DNA of 64,000 nt, taken from contig CM037833.1 of NCBI GenBank assembly GCA_021234535.1, positions 4,532,397 through 4,596,396 on the forward strand, written 5' to 3'. Shown one piece after another: positions 1-9,712 of this stretch. Position 1 is the first letter of the stretch. The number at the start of each line of letters is the position of its first letter. The notes under the pieces were generated by a model. The model saw only the letters and a list, made by a program, of their open reading frames with translations, did not search any database and had not been told where the DNA came from. The translations under genes and the position numbers were made by a program. The DNA is from Stichopus chloronotus (taxonomy: Eukaryota; Echinodermata; Holothuroidea; Aspidochirotida; Stichopodidae).

Positions 1-680
1 GCTCATTGCAGAGGTTCGTGGTTTTATTTTTTGTTACTGGTTTGGATTGGTTCTTTCCTCGTTTCTTGGTTTGGGCCTGTTGAGTGTGTTATGTGTGTTG
101 TTAGTGTTAGGCTTCCACTTTGACAAATGTACACATTCAATGTATTCACTACACTGAATGTACCTTTACAAAAACATTAAACTTTTGTAGTATTGTGGGC
201 TACACTTAATGAATCGTCAACCCATCCTATGTGTAATTGATAGGCCCAGAGGCCTAGTTAGACCGTATGGTGTAAGCCTACCGTAGGTCCAGTCTGGAAA
301 ACATGTATGATGTGCATATTACCAAAGATCTTTCATATTACACTGGAGTATTTGCATGAAGATTAACAGAAAATTCAATGTGGCGTGGACTGCAATTTCA
401 CCTTCTTTTCTCTGAAGACCTAGTCTTTAGATCTAGACCCTTACTAGTATTATGATAATGTAACAAGAACAGCCTCACCTAAAAGGTATAAAACTAGGCA
501 GTAGATTGAAGTCATTAACACCTCGTAAATTTGCTAAAATCGCATTGATCCTACACACCAGGGCTGGCTTCTACGTACTGAGGGTAGGTGCTTGGCACCC
601 ACACAGGTTTCCTGGTGTTTTTTTTTTTACCTTTTTTTTTTGGCGTACATCTTTGGCGACCAAAAATGTTTCCAATATGG
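1..680. other. non-coding flank, no gene seen
   Basis: No supported gene in this stretch. It contains AT-rich sequence with TAGGCC words and, at about 617-642, two poly-T runs just before the first LINE fragment. An open frame runs from 506 into the LINE, but only the part after about 681 resembles reverse transcriptase, so the upstream residues are probably chance. Confidence 0.5.
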
Positions 681-2572
681 TGTTTAGTGAATCCCTTGTG
701 AAAGCCTTTCAAGTCGACCCTTTGTTCCGCCCATATAGTATTCCTGGTGGATCTGAGGTCAAGTGTCTCCAGTACACTGATGACGTCACTTGCGTAGTCT
801 CCGACCTAGCCTCCTTCAGGGCCCTTACTGGCACGCTGGCTACCTTTCAAAGAGCAACAGGTGCCAAAGTGAACCCAACAAAGACCAAAGGACTTCGTCT
901 GTGTAGGTGGCGATATAAACAACTGCTCTTCGCGGCATCGTGGGTGGACGTCGTATTAAAAATTAATGGTATATGGTTTGGTTATGGTTCGCCGGAGTCA
1001 CTCACCTGGAACAAGAAAGTGGACCTGGTGGAGGCTAGGTTGAAGGACTTCAGAGATCGCTACATTAGCCTGTTGGGGAAGGTTACTGTTATCAATGTTT
1101 CATTTACCCTCTCTTGTGGTACCCGGGCACTGTCCTGGCTCGACTCGAGAGTGCCGTGTTTATTTTTTATGGTCAGGAAAGACGGAGTTGGTTTGAAGAG
1201 GGTGGTATATCAGGACTGTGTTTCTTAGTGCTGTTGACAGCAGCATGCCGTTTGCGTATTTTGTTCGTTATTGGGGAGGGCTTTCATTCCGCCGTTTTTT
1301 CCCTCCCTGTTTAGCAACAGTGCCAACTGCAGCTGGAGGCCCACGAGGACCTACGGCCACATGAGGGACACTCTCCGTATTATGTCGTCCGTGGGGGATG
1401 TCTTGCAGTCTAGTGCGGGGGCCCAATATCGGGCTATTTTTGATGAATTGGCCAGGTCCATCCAACCGACTATGCTTTGGGGCCGGAAGTGTGGAGGGTA
1501 GTTCACGGCAGGTCACATGACTTTCGCCGACGAGACCTTTTGTGGCGAATTGCAACTAACGCAATTGTAACTAATCTTAAGCGACTTCGGTGGCGTCTTG
1601 AAGATCGCACTTGCCCCCGCACTGGATGCACGAAGTGGGAGAGTGTTCCCCATGTGTTTTGGCAGTGTGACTTTGTGGCCCTCATCTCGGAATGGTTTCA
1701 AGTCCTGATTGGCCTATGGCCACATGAAGGACACTCTCCGTATTATGTCGTCTGTTGGGGATGTCTCGCGATCTAGTGCGGGGGCCCTCTATCGGGCTAT
1801 TTTTGATGGACTGGTTGGCCGGGCCCATCCCATCGGCTATGCCTCGGGGCCGGAGGTGTGGAGTGTGGTTCATAGCAGGTTACTTGACTTTCCCCGGCGA
1901 GACTTGTTGTGGCGTATCGCACACGACGCCATTGTGACCAATTTCAAGCGCTTTCAGTGGCGTCTTGGAGATGGTCTTTGCCCCCGTACTGGATGTGCGA
2001 AGTGGGAGAGTGTTCCACATGTGTTTTGGCAGTGTGACTTTGTGGCCCTCCTCTGGGAATGGTTTCAAGCCCTGACTGATCGCCTCACGTTTTGTAACAC
2101 GTGGGCGGTCAGTCAGGACTACGTTTTGTATGGTCTCTCTCCCCCGTTGTGCAACACAAGTGTTCGCGAGATACTCACCTTTGTATCGGCCTCCATAAAG
2201 CTGGCCGTATGGAGAGACCGTTGTAATATTGTTTTTAGGGGAGAGGGGCGGTCTGCGGACGTCGTCTTGGCATCGGTGAGGGCGGAGGTTAGGTTGAGGG
2301 TTGAGTCAGACTTCACTCGTTTGTCCAGGTCGACGTTTGGCAGAAGGTGGGGACCACTTGCATCGGTGCGGGCGGACCAGGTGGTATTGAACTTGTAATT
2401 TTGGGGGATCCTGTACATATGTATATATACTGTATCTGTGTGGTTCTATTACTGTAAAGAACATAATCTTCTGTCTCATTTGGTAGTTTGTAAATAGTTC
2501 TCGTGTTTGCCTTTCCTGTGCCGGTTTGAGTTGTGTTTTCGTTTCTGTGCCGTTTTGATGCACTTAAAAAGT
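681..2572 (+). mobile_element. LINE copy A (Tx1/L1-group), 5'-truncated, RT and zinc-binding C-terminus
   Basis: This is the 3' part of a non-LTR retrotransposon. The first segment reads through an RT motif C of the form YTDD (in LQYTDDVTC) followed by the motif D-like GAKVNPTKTKG. The second segment carries the C-terminal zinc-binding region after RT, with CPRTGC and WESVPHVFWQC, as in L1/Tx1-type elements. The tail at about 2400-2572 is a 3' UTR ending CACTTAAAAAGT, shared with the other copies here. The reading frame is broken near 1200-1300 and 1480-1500. A segment of about 363 bp is present twice in tandem (about 1350-1712 and 1713-2075). The 5' end is lost inside the RT domain just before FSESLV. 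The Tx1 assignment rests on RT wording seen in copy D and is moderately sure; that it is a dead LINE is very sure. Confidence 0.88.
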
Positions 2573-2855
2573 AGTCCTGATTGATCGCCTCACGTTTTGC
2601 AACACATGGATGGTCAGCTAGGACTATGTTTTGTATGGTCTCTCTCCCCCGTTGTGCAACACAAGTGTTCGCGAGAACTTTGTATCAGCCTCCATAAAGC
2701 TGGCCGTATGGAGGGACCGTTCTAATATTGTATTTAGGGGAGTGGGGCGGCTTGCGGACGTCGTCTTGGCATCGGTGAAGGCGGAGGTTCGGTTGAGGGT
2801 TGGGTCCGACTTCGCTCGTTTGTCTAGGTCGACTTTGGCAGACGGTGGGGTCCAC
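2573..2855 (+). mobile_element. LINE copy B, short C-terminal fragment
   Basis: Immediately after the 3' end of copy A, the LINE sequence resumes at the codons following the zinc-binding motif. It runs through PPLCNTSVRE, SIKLAVWRDR and NIVFRG, then stops at about 2855 before the 3' UTR. It lacks eight bases present in other copies near 2676 and has lost the 3' tail. It is therefore a second fragment lying head-to-tail with copy A, not part of the same insertion. Confidence 0.8.
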
Positions 2856-3140
2856 GATTACATCTCTATGTTCCGACAAATCGGCACCAAAGTACATTTT
2901 TCGTCGGAATATAGAGACTTCATTTACGTGTCTATATACCGACTGCTCTATATACCGAATTCTGTATGTTCCGATTTCTCTATGCGTCGACAAAAAATGT
3001 GATTTGGTGCTGATAAGAAGTGTACTTCGGCGCCAAATGTACTTTAGCGTTTTGGTGCCGATGAAGAGTGTACTTTGGCGCCTCCCAAAAATTGTACTTC
3101 GGCGCCGTTAAAATGAACATTGGCGCCGATAAAAAGGGTA
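2856..3140. repeat. degenerate minisatellite rich in GTACTTYGGCGCC
   Basis: A run of imperfect repeats built on words such as GTGTACTTTGGCGCC, GTACTTCGGCGCC and GGCGCCGATAAAAAG. The GGCGCC core is self-complementary, so both strands show similar units. The first part (about 2865-2995) has related units with TCGGCACCAAAG and CGACAAA. No coding support. It separates the LINE fragment from the MULE relic. Confidence 0.6.
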
Positions 3141-3436
3141 CTTTGATCAGAGGTATACGCTGTGCTGATAGGAGAAAAAACTCGCCGAGCTACTTCAAAG
3201 TGGGATGGAGTTAGACCTGGTCGTTTTTTGTTCGAATTGTCAGATATCTGTTGTAACATTTTTACCATTTTTATATTTGAATATTTTTTTATGAATGCTT
3301 GCCATTGTCGGATACTGGTTTTAATAAATGAAATGAATTGAAATGACGACGAGAATTCAAGATCAAAAGAGCACTGACAAAATACCCTGCAAAAAAATAT
3401 CGACGCTGAAAGAGGGAAGCAGTGACTCCCCTCTGG

Positions 3437-3775
3437 CTACGTCCCTGGATTTTCTATCATCGGTTTGGACGGAGTGTTCTCATGCGTAGACTTTGATAAA
3501 TGCACTACAGCATTCCAGTATTCCCGGATGGTACGATCGCCGTTAGAATACTCCTGTATAAGTCGATCAATACGTTGCTGTAAGACCCTCCACTTTCTTC
3601 TCCGAGGCGGGGGCAATTCCCCTCTTCTGGCAGCCGCCACCGAATGCTCTACCACACGTTGCTCGTCTTTCATCTTACGGAGGAAGTACCATATGGAGGG
3701 GTGGGCTATTCCAATCAGATTGTTCCACCGCTGATGGAATCCCGTAATAAAGACACGGATATAAATCATTTGCAA
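3437..3775 (-). pseudogene. C-terminal remnant of a MULE-type transposase
   Basis: An open frame of 112 codons on the minus strand. It contains a pattern that recurs at the C-terminus of MULE/FLYWCH-associated transposases: a WNN core, a histidine-proline stretch (AHPSIWYFLRKMKDEQ), a basic proline patch (PPPRRRKW), and an arginine/leucine helix (RIDRLIQEYSNGDRT) ending in a short tail. The catalytic DDE core is absent. Upstream minus-strand sequence (3776-4085) is open in places but shows no transposase motif. Read from memory of the family, so the superfamily name is moderately sure. It is clearly a fragment. Confidence 0.5.
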
Positions 3776-3899
3776 TGCTCATGAAGCGTTTAATTGAGAC
3801 AAGGGTGCGCGCTGTATGGACAATGCGCACGAAAATTGCAATTTGGGAAGCAGGATCAACTGTATATGGAGAAAGCAGTTGCTCATTTTTGGAATCATT

Positions 3900-3955
3900 G
3901 CGATGGTAATTCGGTGTATGTGCGTGCGTATGTGTGTGTATGTATGTGTGTGAGC
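3900..3955. repeat. GT-rich simple repeat
   Basis: Interrupted GTGT/GTAT microsatellite. The minus-strand open frames here encode threonine/histidine repeats and are not real genes. Confidence 0.7.
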
Positions 3956-4379
3956 AAAATCTTGTGAACACTCTGGCTTTTGAAGGGAAAGTGCAAGGTT
4001 GGTCAAAGTTGGTGTGTTGATAGAACATATGAAGATCTCGGTTAGGATTGTATGTATGTTCAGGGTTATGATAGCCAATGCCACATGTTCATGGTATTAA
4101 ATTGGTGAAACTATAATTTGCATAGTGGGCGGGGCTAAATGTGAGTATTAAATCTGGTTTACAGTGAACACATCCCTTATCCTTCATATATGATTTTTCA
4201 TATGATATTTATGTTTATTGATATTTATCTATCATCAAACTATATAACAATTGACAGCATGTAACAGACAATAATATAGTAGACAATAATAGATGTACAA
4301 TCTGGTGTTTTTTTTTGACAGTGAACAAGAAGAAAACGGTTCTGTGATTATTATGAGAAGGGCGTGTTTGTTTTTCTTA

Positions 4380-4560
4380 GTTTTGCCCGCTTGATGACCA
4401 TATTAAGCTCTTTTGGCCCGCAGCATGACCAGTTTAACTTCTTATTGCCCGCTTGATGACCAGGTTAAGCTCTTTTTGGCCGCATACTGACCAGGTCAGA
4501 TCAAGCTCTTAATGCCCGCATGATGACCTGGTCAAGAACCTATTGCCGACATGATGATCA
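4380..4560. repeat. degenerate tandem repeat TTGCCCGCTTGATGACCAGG
   Basis: About five imperfect units of 30-45 bp. Each has a form of GCCCGCTTGATGACC followed by a GTTAAGCTCTT-like half. The units vary in length and the last ones are eroded. No coding potential in either strand. Confidence 0.65.
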
Positions 4561-4729
4561 AAAGTGTGCAACCGTCAGTCCGGCCATGTATCATCATCAA
4601 GCCAATATTAGTAAGCATACTGTATTGTACATCGCCCTCTTTGAAGAGAAATCTCTCTCAGGAAAGTTTGTGGTCCAGTTCCTTGTGTAATTTCGTTGAA
4701 AATTTTTGGAGATAAGGTTAACGTTATAT

Positions 4730-5640
4730 TTTTGGAAAGCTTATGACGAGCTATTTGCGAAAAACGATGTTTCCATTTTTTAAATTTCATTTTGGCCGCC
4801 ATTTTCAACCTTAAAAATGGCGCCCTAAATACCAAATAAGGGGCCTATTTTATCTTCGTTTCTCCCTTTTTCAGGATAAATAATAGTTTTGGAAGCTTAT
4901 TAGCAAGATGTGTAATAAGACAACATTTTGCATTAAGACAGCCGCCATTTTGGATTTGTGCAAACAGCGCCCTCATTATTCATTTTCCCTGCAAACAACA
5001 TAGGCCTACAGATAAGATAAACTGTATATTTTTAAACAGCTCTTGGCGAGCTCTTTTACAAGAAATACGATTCTTACTATTCCCCCACCCCCGATATTCA
5101 TTAGCCCCCATTTTGAATCTATGCAAACAGCGCCCTCATTTATCATTTTCCCTGTAAACAACATTCATATACGGTAAACTACATAATGCAACAGCTTTTG
5201 GGAAGCTCTTTGAGGAAGTAGAAATGTTTCCTTTGATTGATTAGTCATCATTTTTAGATATGCAATCAGCGTCCTTACCCCCTTTCCTGTAAACGACTTG
5301 CAGATAAGATAATCTATACTGCAGTTTGCCCAGGTGCTAGCAAGCGCATAGTCACCCTCACGGGCGGTTACTTGACTAGTTATTCCATTACATTTTGCAA
5401 TTCCTCTTGGAGGTTATGGAAGACTCAAGTGAATTGATGTAAACCTGGTTACTACTTCCCCACGATTTTCATTAGTCACCATTTTTAATCTATGCAAACA
5501 GCGCCTTTATCTTCCCCTTTACTGTAAACGACTTGCAGATAAAGATAATCTATGGGCAATTTCGTGGTAGCGGTGGATGTAACAGACACGGAATTGCCCC
5601 TATATATCTTTGAATAGCTTGTGGGGAGCTCCTTCAGAAG
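4730..5640. repeat. diverged tandem repeat with GCAAACAGCGCC core
   Basis: The motif CAAACAGCGCC (or close variants) occurs at about 4961, 5124, 5263 and 5495. Each is followed by a CATTTTCCCTGTAAACAAC-like segment, then GATAAGATAA and a GGGAAGCTCTT-like segment. Unit length varies from about 140 to 230 bp. The region also holds two copies of GCCGCCATTTT. The short minus-strand frames here (5485-5845) look like chance. Confidence 0.6.
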
Positions 5641-5856
5641 GAGTTTTGAGAGAAGGGTGGCCGACTTGGTATGCATCGAAGGGCCTAATTTGTGGAGTCG
5701 GTCTTGAGATGAGGTGGTAAGGGCCAATGATGTGGTTTGTGGTACCGGTAAAAGGAAAGTAAGGAACGGGAAATTGTCCAATGGGTATGTGGTGGTGGAA
5801 TGAGAGAGTGAAGGGGGTCATTTCACGGAAGAGGGATGCACACAAGTAGATGTGTA

Positions 5857-5873
5857 AGAGTAAAAAAGAGGGC
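5857..5873 (+). repeat. left target-site duplication of LINE copy C
   Basis: AGAGTAAAAAAGAGGGC here is repeated exactly at 6649-6665, flanking LINE copy C. The final GGGC overlaps the LINE sequence by chance homology at the junction. Confidence 0.85.
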
Positions 5874-6650
5874 TATTTTTGATGAATTGGTCGGCCAGGT
5901 CCATCCAAACGACTATGCTTCGGGGCCGGAAGTGTGGAGTGTAGTTCACAGCAGGTCACTTGACTTTCGCCGGCGAGACCTATTGTGGCGCATTGCGCAT
6001 GATGCCATTGTAACCAACCTCAAGCGCCACCGGTGGCGTCTTGGAGATGGCATTTGCCCCCTCAATGGATGTACAAGATGGGAGAGTGTTCCACGTGTGT
6101 TTTGGCAGTGTGACTTTGTGGCCCTCCTATGGGAATGGTTTCAAGTCCTGACTGATCGCCTCACGTTTTGTAACACATGGACGGTCAGCCGGGACTACGT
6201 TTTGTATGGTCTCTCTCCCCCATTGTGCAACACAAGTGTTCGCGAGATACTTACCTTTATATCGGCCTCCATAAAGCTGGCCGTATGGAGAGACCGTTGT
6301 AATATTGTATTTAGGGGTGAGGGGCGGCCTGCGGACGTCGTCTTGGTATCGGTGAAGCCGGAGATTAGGTTGAGGGTTGAGTCCGACTTCGTTCGTCTAG
6401 GTCGACGTTTGGCAGACGGTGGGGTTCAATTGCTTCGGTGCGGGCGGACCGGTTGGTATTGAAGTTGTAATTTGTTGTGGTTCCTGTACATATGTACATA
6501 GACTGTATTTGTGTGGTTCTGTTACTGTAAGGAACATAATTTTCTGTTTCATTTGGTAGTGTGTAAATAGTTCGCGTTTTTGCTTTTCCTGAGCCGGTTT
6601 GAGTTTGTATTTGTTGTTTCTGTGCCGTTTTCTATGCACTTAAAAAGTAG
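5870..6650 (+). mobile_element. LINE copy C, 5'-truncated, with target-site duplication
   Basis: This copy starts inside the LINE open reading frame at the codons for RAIFDELV and keeps one open frame to 6462. It includes the zinc-binding motif (CPLNGC, WESVPRVFWQC), then the terminal conserved block (YGLSPPLCNTSVRE, NIVFRGEGRPADVV). The 3' UTR follows and ends ATGCACTTAAAAAGTAG. It is flanked by a 17-bp direct repeat. This is a textbook 5'-truncated target-primed insertion and the cleanest in the window. The ATG at 5836 lies in flanking DNA and is not the element's own start. Confidence 0.92.
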
Positions 6651-6665
6651 AGTAAAAAAGAGGGC
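6649..6665 (+). repeat. right target-site duplication of LINE copy C
   Basis: Exact second copy of the 17 bases at 5857-5873, directly after the LINE 3' terminus. Confidence 0.85.
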
Positions 6666-6779
6666 AAGGGAGCATAATATAGGAGAACAAAGAACAAGGC
6701 AAAGAAGATGTAAGCAAAGGCCGTGAGAGATGAGGCAGAAAGACCCTCACTGAGATGAGGGTCAACCCAAGTACAGTAA

Positions 6780-7085
6780 GATCTTCAGGTTTGTCAGAAC
6801 AATTTAGAGAGATACCAAGGATGTCGAAGGAGGGAAGTACATGAGAGATAAAGATGGAAAGTTATGCTTTAGTGAGCTCGAACGAGGCAAATTCTGGAAA
6901 GAGCATATGGAAGGAATCATAAATGTTGAGAACAGCTGGGATCACAATGTTGAAGCTGAGATGATGGAAGGCCAGTTGAGAGCGCAAACAACTTTTGGAA
7001 AAGGTTGTCAATGCTTTGAAGAAGATGCAGACTGTAAAGGCCCCAGGACCTTCGGATGTCAGTCTTGAATTGATTGAAGTGATGA
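6780..7085 (+). pseudogene. RTE-like LINE fragment upstream of the RT core
   Basis: Two frames together give the linker that precedes RT motif 1 in RTE/BovB-type non-LTR elements. The first frame has KDVEGGKYMRDKDGK, then FWKEHMEGIINVENSWD. The second, after a frameshift near 7000, has VVNALKKMQTVKAPGPSDV; the KAPGPS signature is diagnostic of the start of RT. Sequence after 7085 is not recognisable. It is unrelated to the Tx1-like family elsewhere in the window. Confidence 0.65.
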
Positions 7086-7089
7086 TGCC

Positions 7090-8915
7090 ACTTCATCTGA
7101 GAGGCTGTCGCCGCCCCTGAGTCATACTCTTATGCCCATAAATGAAATTATAGATGCCCATTCACCAGTTCACGTCCCATTCCATTAAGTTGAAATGTGG
7201 CAAGATGATTTTCACATCATTATAGTTCAAATATTCATAAGCTATATGCGTAGCCAGTAAATGTCATCTTTAAGGGCGCCTAACTGCGGCGCCCCTTGTG
7301 GACTTTGACGCCCCCTGAAAAATCTTCGCGGGGGGCATGGCCTCCCTGGCCCCCTGCCAGGCCGCCACTGCATTGAACCATACGTTAAATGAGGTAAATG
7401 GCTATATGTGGGTAACAGTGTGGTTAATTGATATGTAATAATGAGAGTTACATAGTGTGTGTCATAATCCTTGTCAAGAAATGGGGATAAACCCCCTATC
7501 CCCTCAGGATCTGCGCATGTGCCCCCTTCTCAACTGGTTCAACTGGTAGTCGATATAGTTTTATATGGACTTATTTTCTACAGTACAGTTTTCAATTGTG
7601 CGAAAGGCCCGGTTAAGCAATGACCAGGATATGCATCTATGAGATGAAATTTAAAATCTAAATTCAGATATTTCTTCTGCATGAGCCAGGGCTTTGTCCA
7701 TGTAGTTTTCTTTTCTTTTGCTTTTCTCTTCTTTGTTAAAGATACACCTATAAATACAGCTACCGCTGATACGACGACCTTTTCATCATCCATTGCATCA
7801 CATTGAATAAAATCGCGCGCGCGTGCTTCTGCGTAACTTTTTCGCGTTGTTGGTACACCTTACATATGTTTTGTACGTAGTGCACGAAAATAGGACCACT
7901 TGCGATCGAAAAAAAATTTTGCAACTTGAAATTTTTTTGATGATTTTACGGAAGTCACACATCCAATCTTATTAAAACTTTTAGATGTTGAAAACAATTT
8001 ATACTAAGAAATTACTTGCTTTCCAGCCAATAATTAGTTCATTTTGGAGATAAAAATTGATCTGAAAGTGCTGAAGTGCACGAATTTCGGACCCCCCAAG
8101 CTACCTCTCTTCTTGTTAGCTTGGTCACTGCAGAGCTGGGTAAAAATGTGAACCAGAAAATGCTGGCTTGCTCTTTCAACCAAATCTTGTACACCTTTCG
8201 TTGTAGAGATTAAATCAGGCTGATCAGGCTGTGAACAACAGCTGTACTTTGGTGAAGAATTATGTCAGCACTGGCTCGATGAGATCACAGAGAATAATTT
8301 TGTTCTCTAGAGCATCCAGGATTGTGCCTGCATCAAAACGCTTGCATGAAATGATGAGGTACATGCTCGATCCAATTGTTCTGTAACAGTGGTTTTTGTC
8401 CAGAGCATCGATCCTTAAAGTATAAATCTGCTCACAGATATATGCAGCAGGCCAGCTTGAGTCATTGTGGCAGCTACTTGTAATCTCTCCATTGTCTCAG
8501 AAAGCTTACTGTCTGATCCCTGTCTTTAAAGACAAGTTAGAGGGGACTCAGAGATTACTATAATTAAAGATCAGGCAGAGTTGTCTGTGGTTGTGGTTTC
8601 ATTGTACTCCTGCATGCTTCATCTAGATAGATCTGTTGATGATGACAGTGGTTGTAGATCATATTTGTGATATTGAACTTATTACATACCGACTGAGATG
8701 AAGTACAAACTTTCTTCACAGAGACTTGTATACTGTAAATTACCCTGCGAGTAAACCAGTAATGGTCAAAATTTTGTAACAAGGTGTGGTAAACTGGGCA
8801 ATTTAGGTAAAAATATATGATCACTTAAAATATGATGCTGTTTTACATATCCCTACATGCATATTTAGATTGATAGACCCCAAAACTCACAAAATTATGG
8901 CAGAAAACCTTGTAA
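7090..8915. other. no gene seen
   Basis: No supported coding sequence. A GC-rich stretch at 7270-7375 (GGCGCCCC and CCCCTGCCAGGCCGCC) looks like the end of an old transposon. A short CG repeat lies at about 7814-7825. Short minus-strand frames at 7578-7793 and 8564-8824 lack any recognisable domain. Confidence 0.5.
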
Positions 8916-8916
8916 A

Positions 8917-8962
8917 CAAGCCCTAAGCCCTAAACCCTAAGCCCTAAACCCTAAGCCCTAAC
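8917..8962 (+). repeat. interstitial telomere-like repeat
   Basis: Six tandem heptamers alternate CCCTAAG and CCCTAAA, giving a period of about 14 bp. The CCCTAA core matches the animal telomere unit, but each unit has an extra base. The array is too short to be a telomere here. Confidence 0.75.
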
Positions 8963-9026
8963 AAAAAGTAACCCATTTATTGCCCACTCCTATTAATAAT
9001 ACATCTTTGTTTTTTGTCCTTTGCAG

Positions 9027-9540
9027 ATGTTGAATGCAGGAAGGTACATAAAGCAGTTGGAGTACCCCTACATAATGACATGTAAGGGGAAACGTAAATT
9101 TTGTAGAATAGATGAATTCCTGCAACAAGAAGACGGCAAAACATCAGATTTGCCGTTGGTGGACTTGACAGATTTGAGGACGAGAATCTGACCCATCCAT
9201 GGCTATTTTATGAGAAAAGTGGTGAAGTTAAAAAGGTGTGTAAGGTCGCTATGGTGATGAACGCTGGAACTGCAAGAGTCTCAGTTTCTGGAGAAAGGGG
9301 ATGCCGCAACGTTAGAAATATATTCTACGCGTGTGGAAATAGAAAAGATGAAAACGTTGAGAAGAATCGATGCATATGTGAAAAAATTATAGCACAGAGA
9401 CACCAGGGACACCATCATCAACACCAGTTCGTAGACCAGGGACACCACCAGGGGCACCAGTTCAACCAGAAGGTACCTAAATACTGTAACAAAAAGACTA
9501 TCATCGGGGGTGGGCGTGAAAATAGCCGAATCATGTAGAG
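9027..9540 (+). pseudogene. unrecognised exon-like sequence
   Basis: After a plausible acceptor (CCTTTGCAG ending at 9026) the sequence reads MLNAGRYIKQLEYPYIM and about 50 further residues. It then needs a frame change near 9185 to continue as THPWLFYEKSGEVKK into an open frame of about 100 codons ending at 9538. The second half has several cysteines and a histidine/glutamine run that comes from a CACCAG simple repeat (9400-9465). The family is not recognised. It lies 170 bp upstream of the cysteine-rich gene at 9713 and may or may not belong to it. Confidence 0.3.
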
Positions 9541-9712
9541 AACATGTCTCAACTCGCATCCAGCTTTCACAGTACAACAAAGTGGCCTTTGAACCGCAAT
9601 TATGGAATGAAATTAGTTCGTAAATATTTGAAAAATGTGCGGCCACAGTAGAGTTGAGGTGCTTACTATTTCTGTGTTACCGCCAATATTTGCGCGAAAT
9701 TGCGAAACTAAA

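Noticed and set aside
3675..4084. Histidine/threonine-rich minus-strand frames
   Set aside because: They are produced by a GT-rich simple repeat.
8919..8961. Window lying at a chromosome end
   Set aside because: The telomere-like array is only about 45 bp and is flanked on both sides by ordinary sequence.
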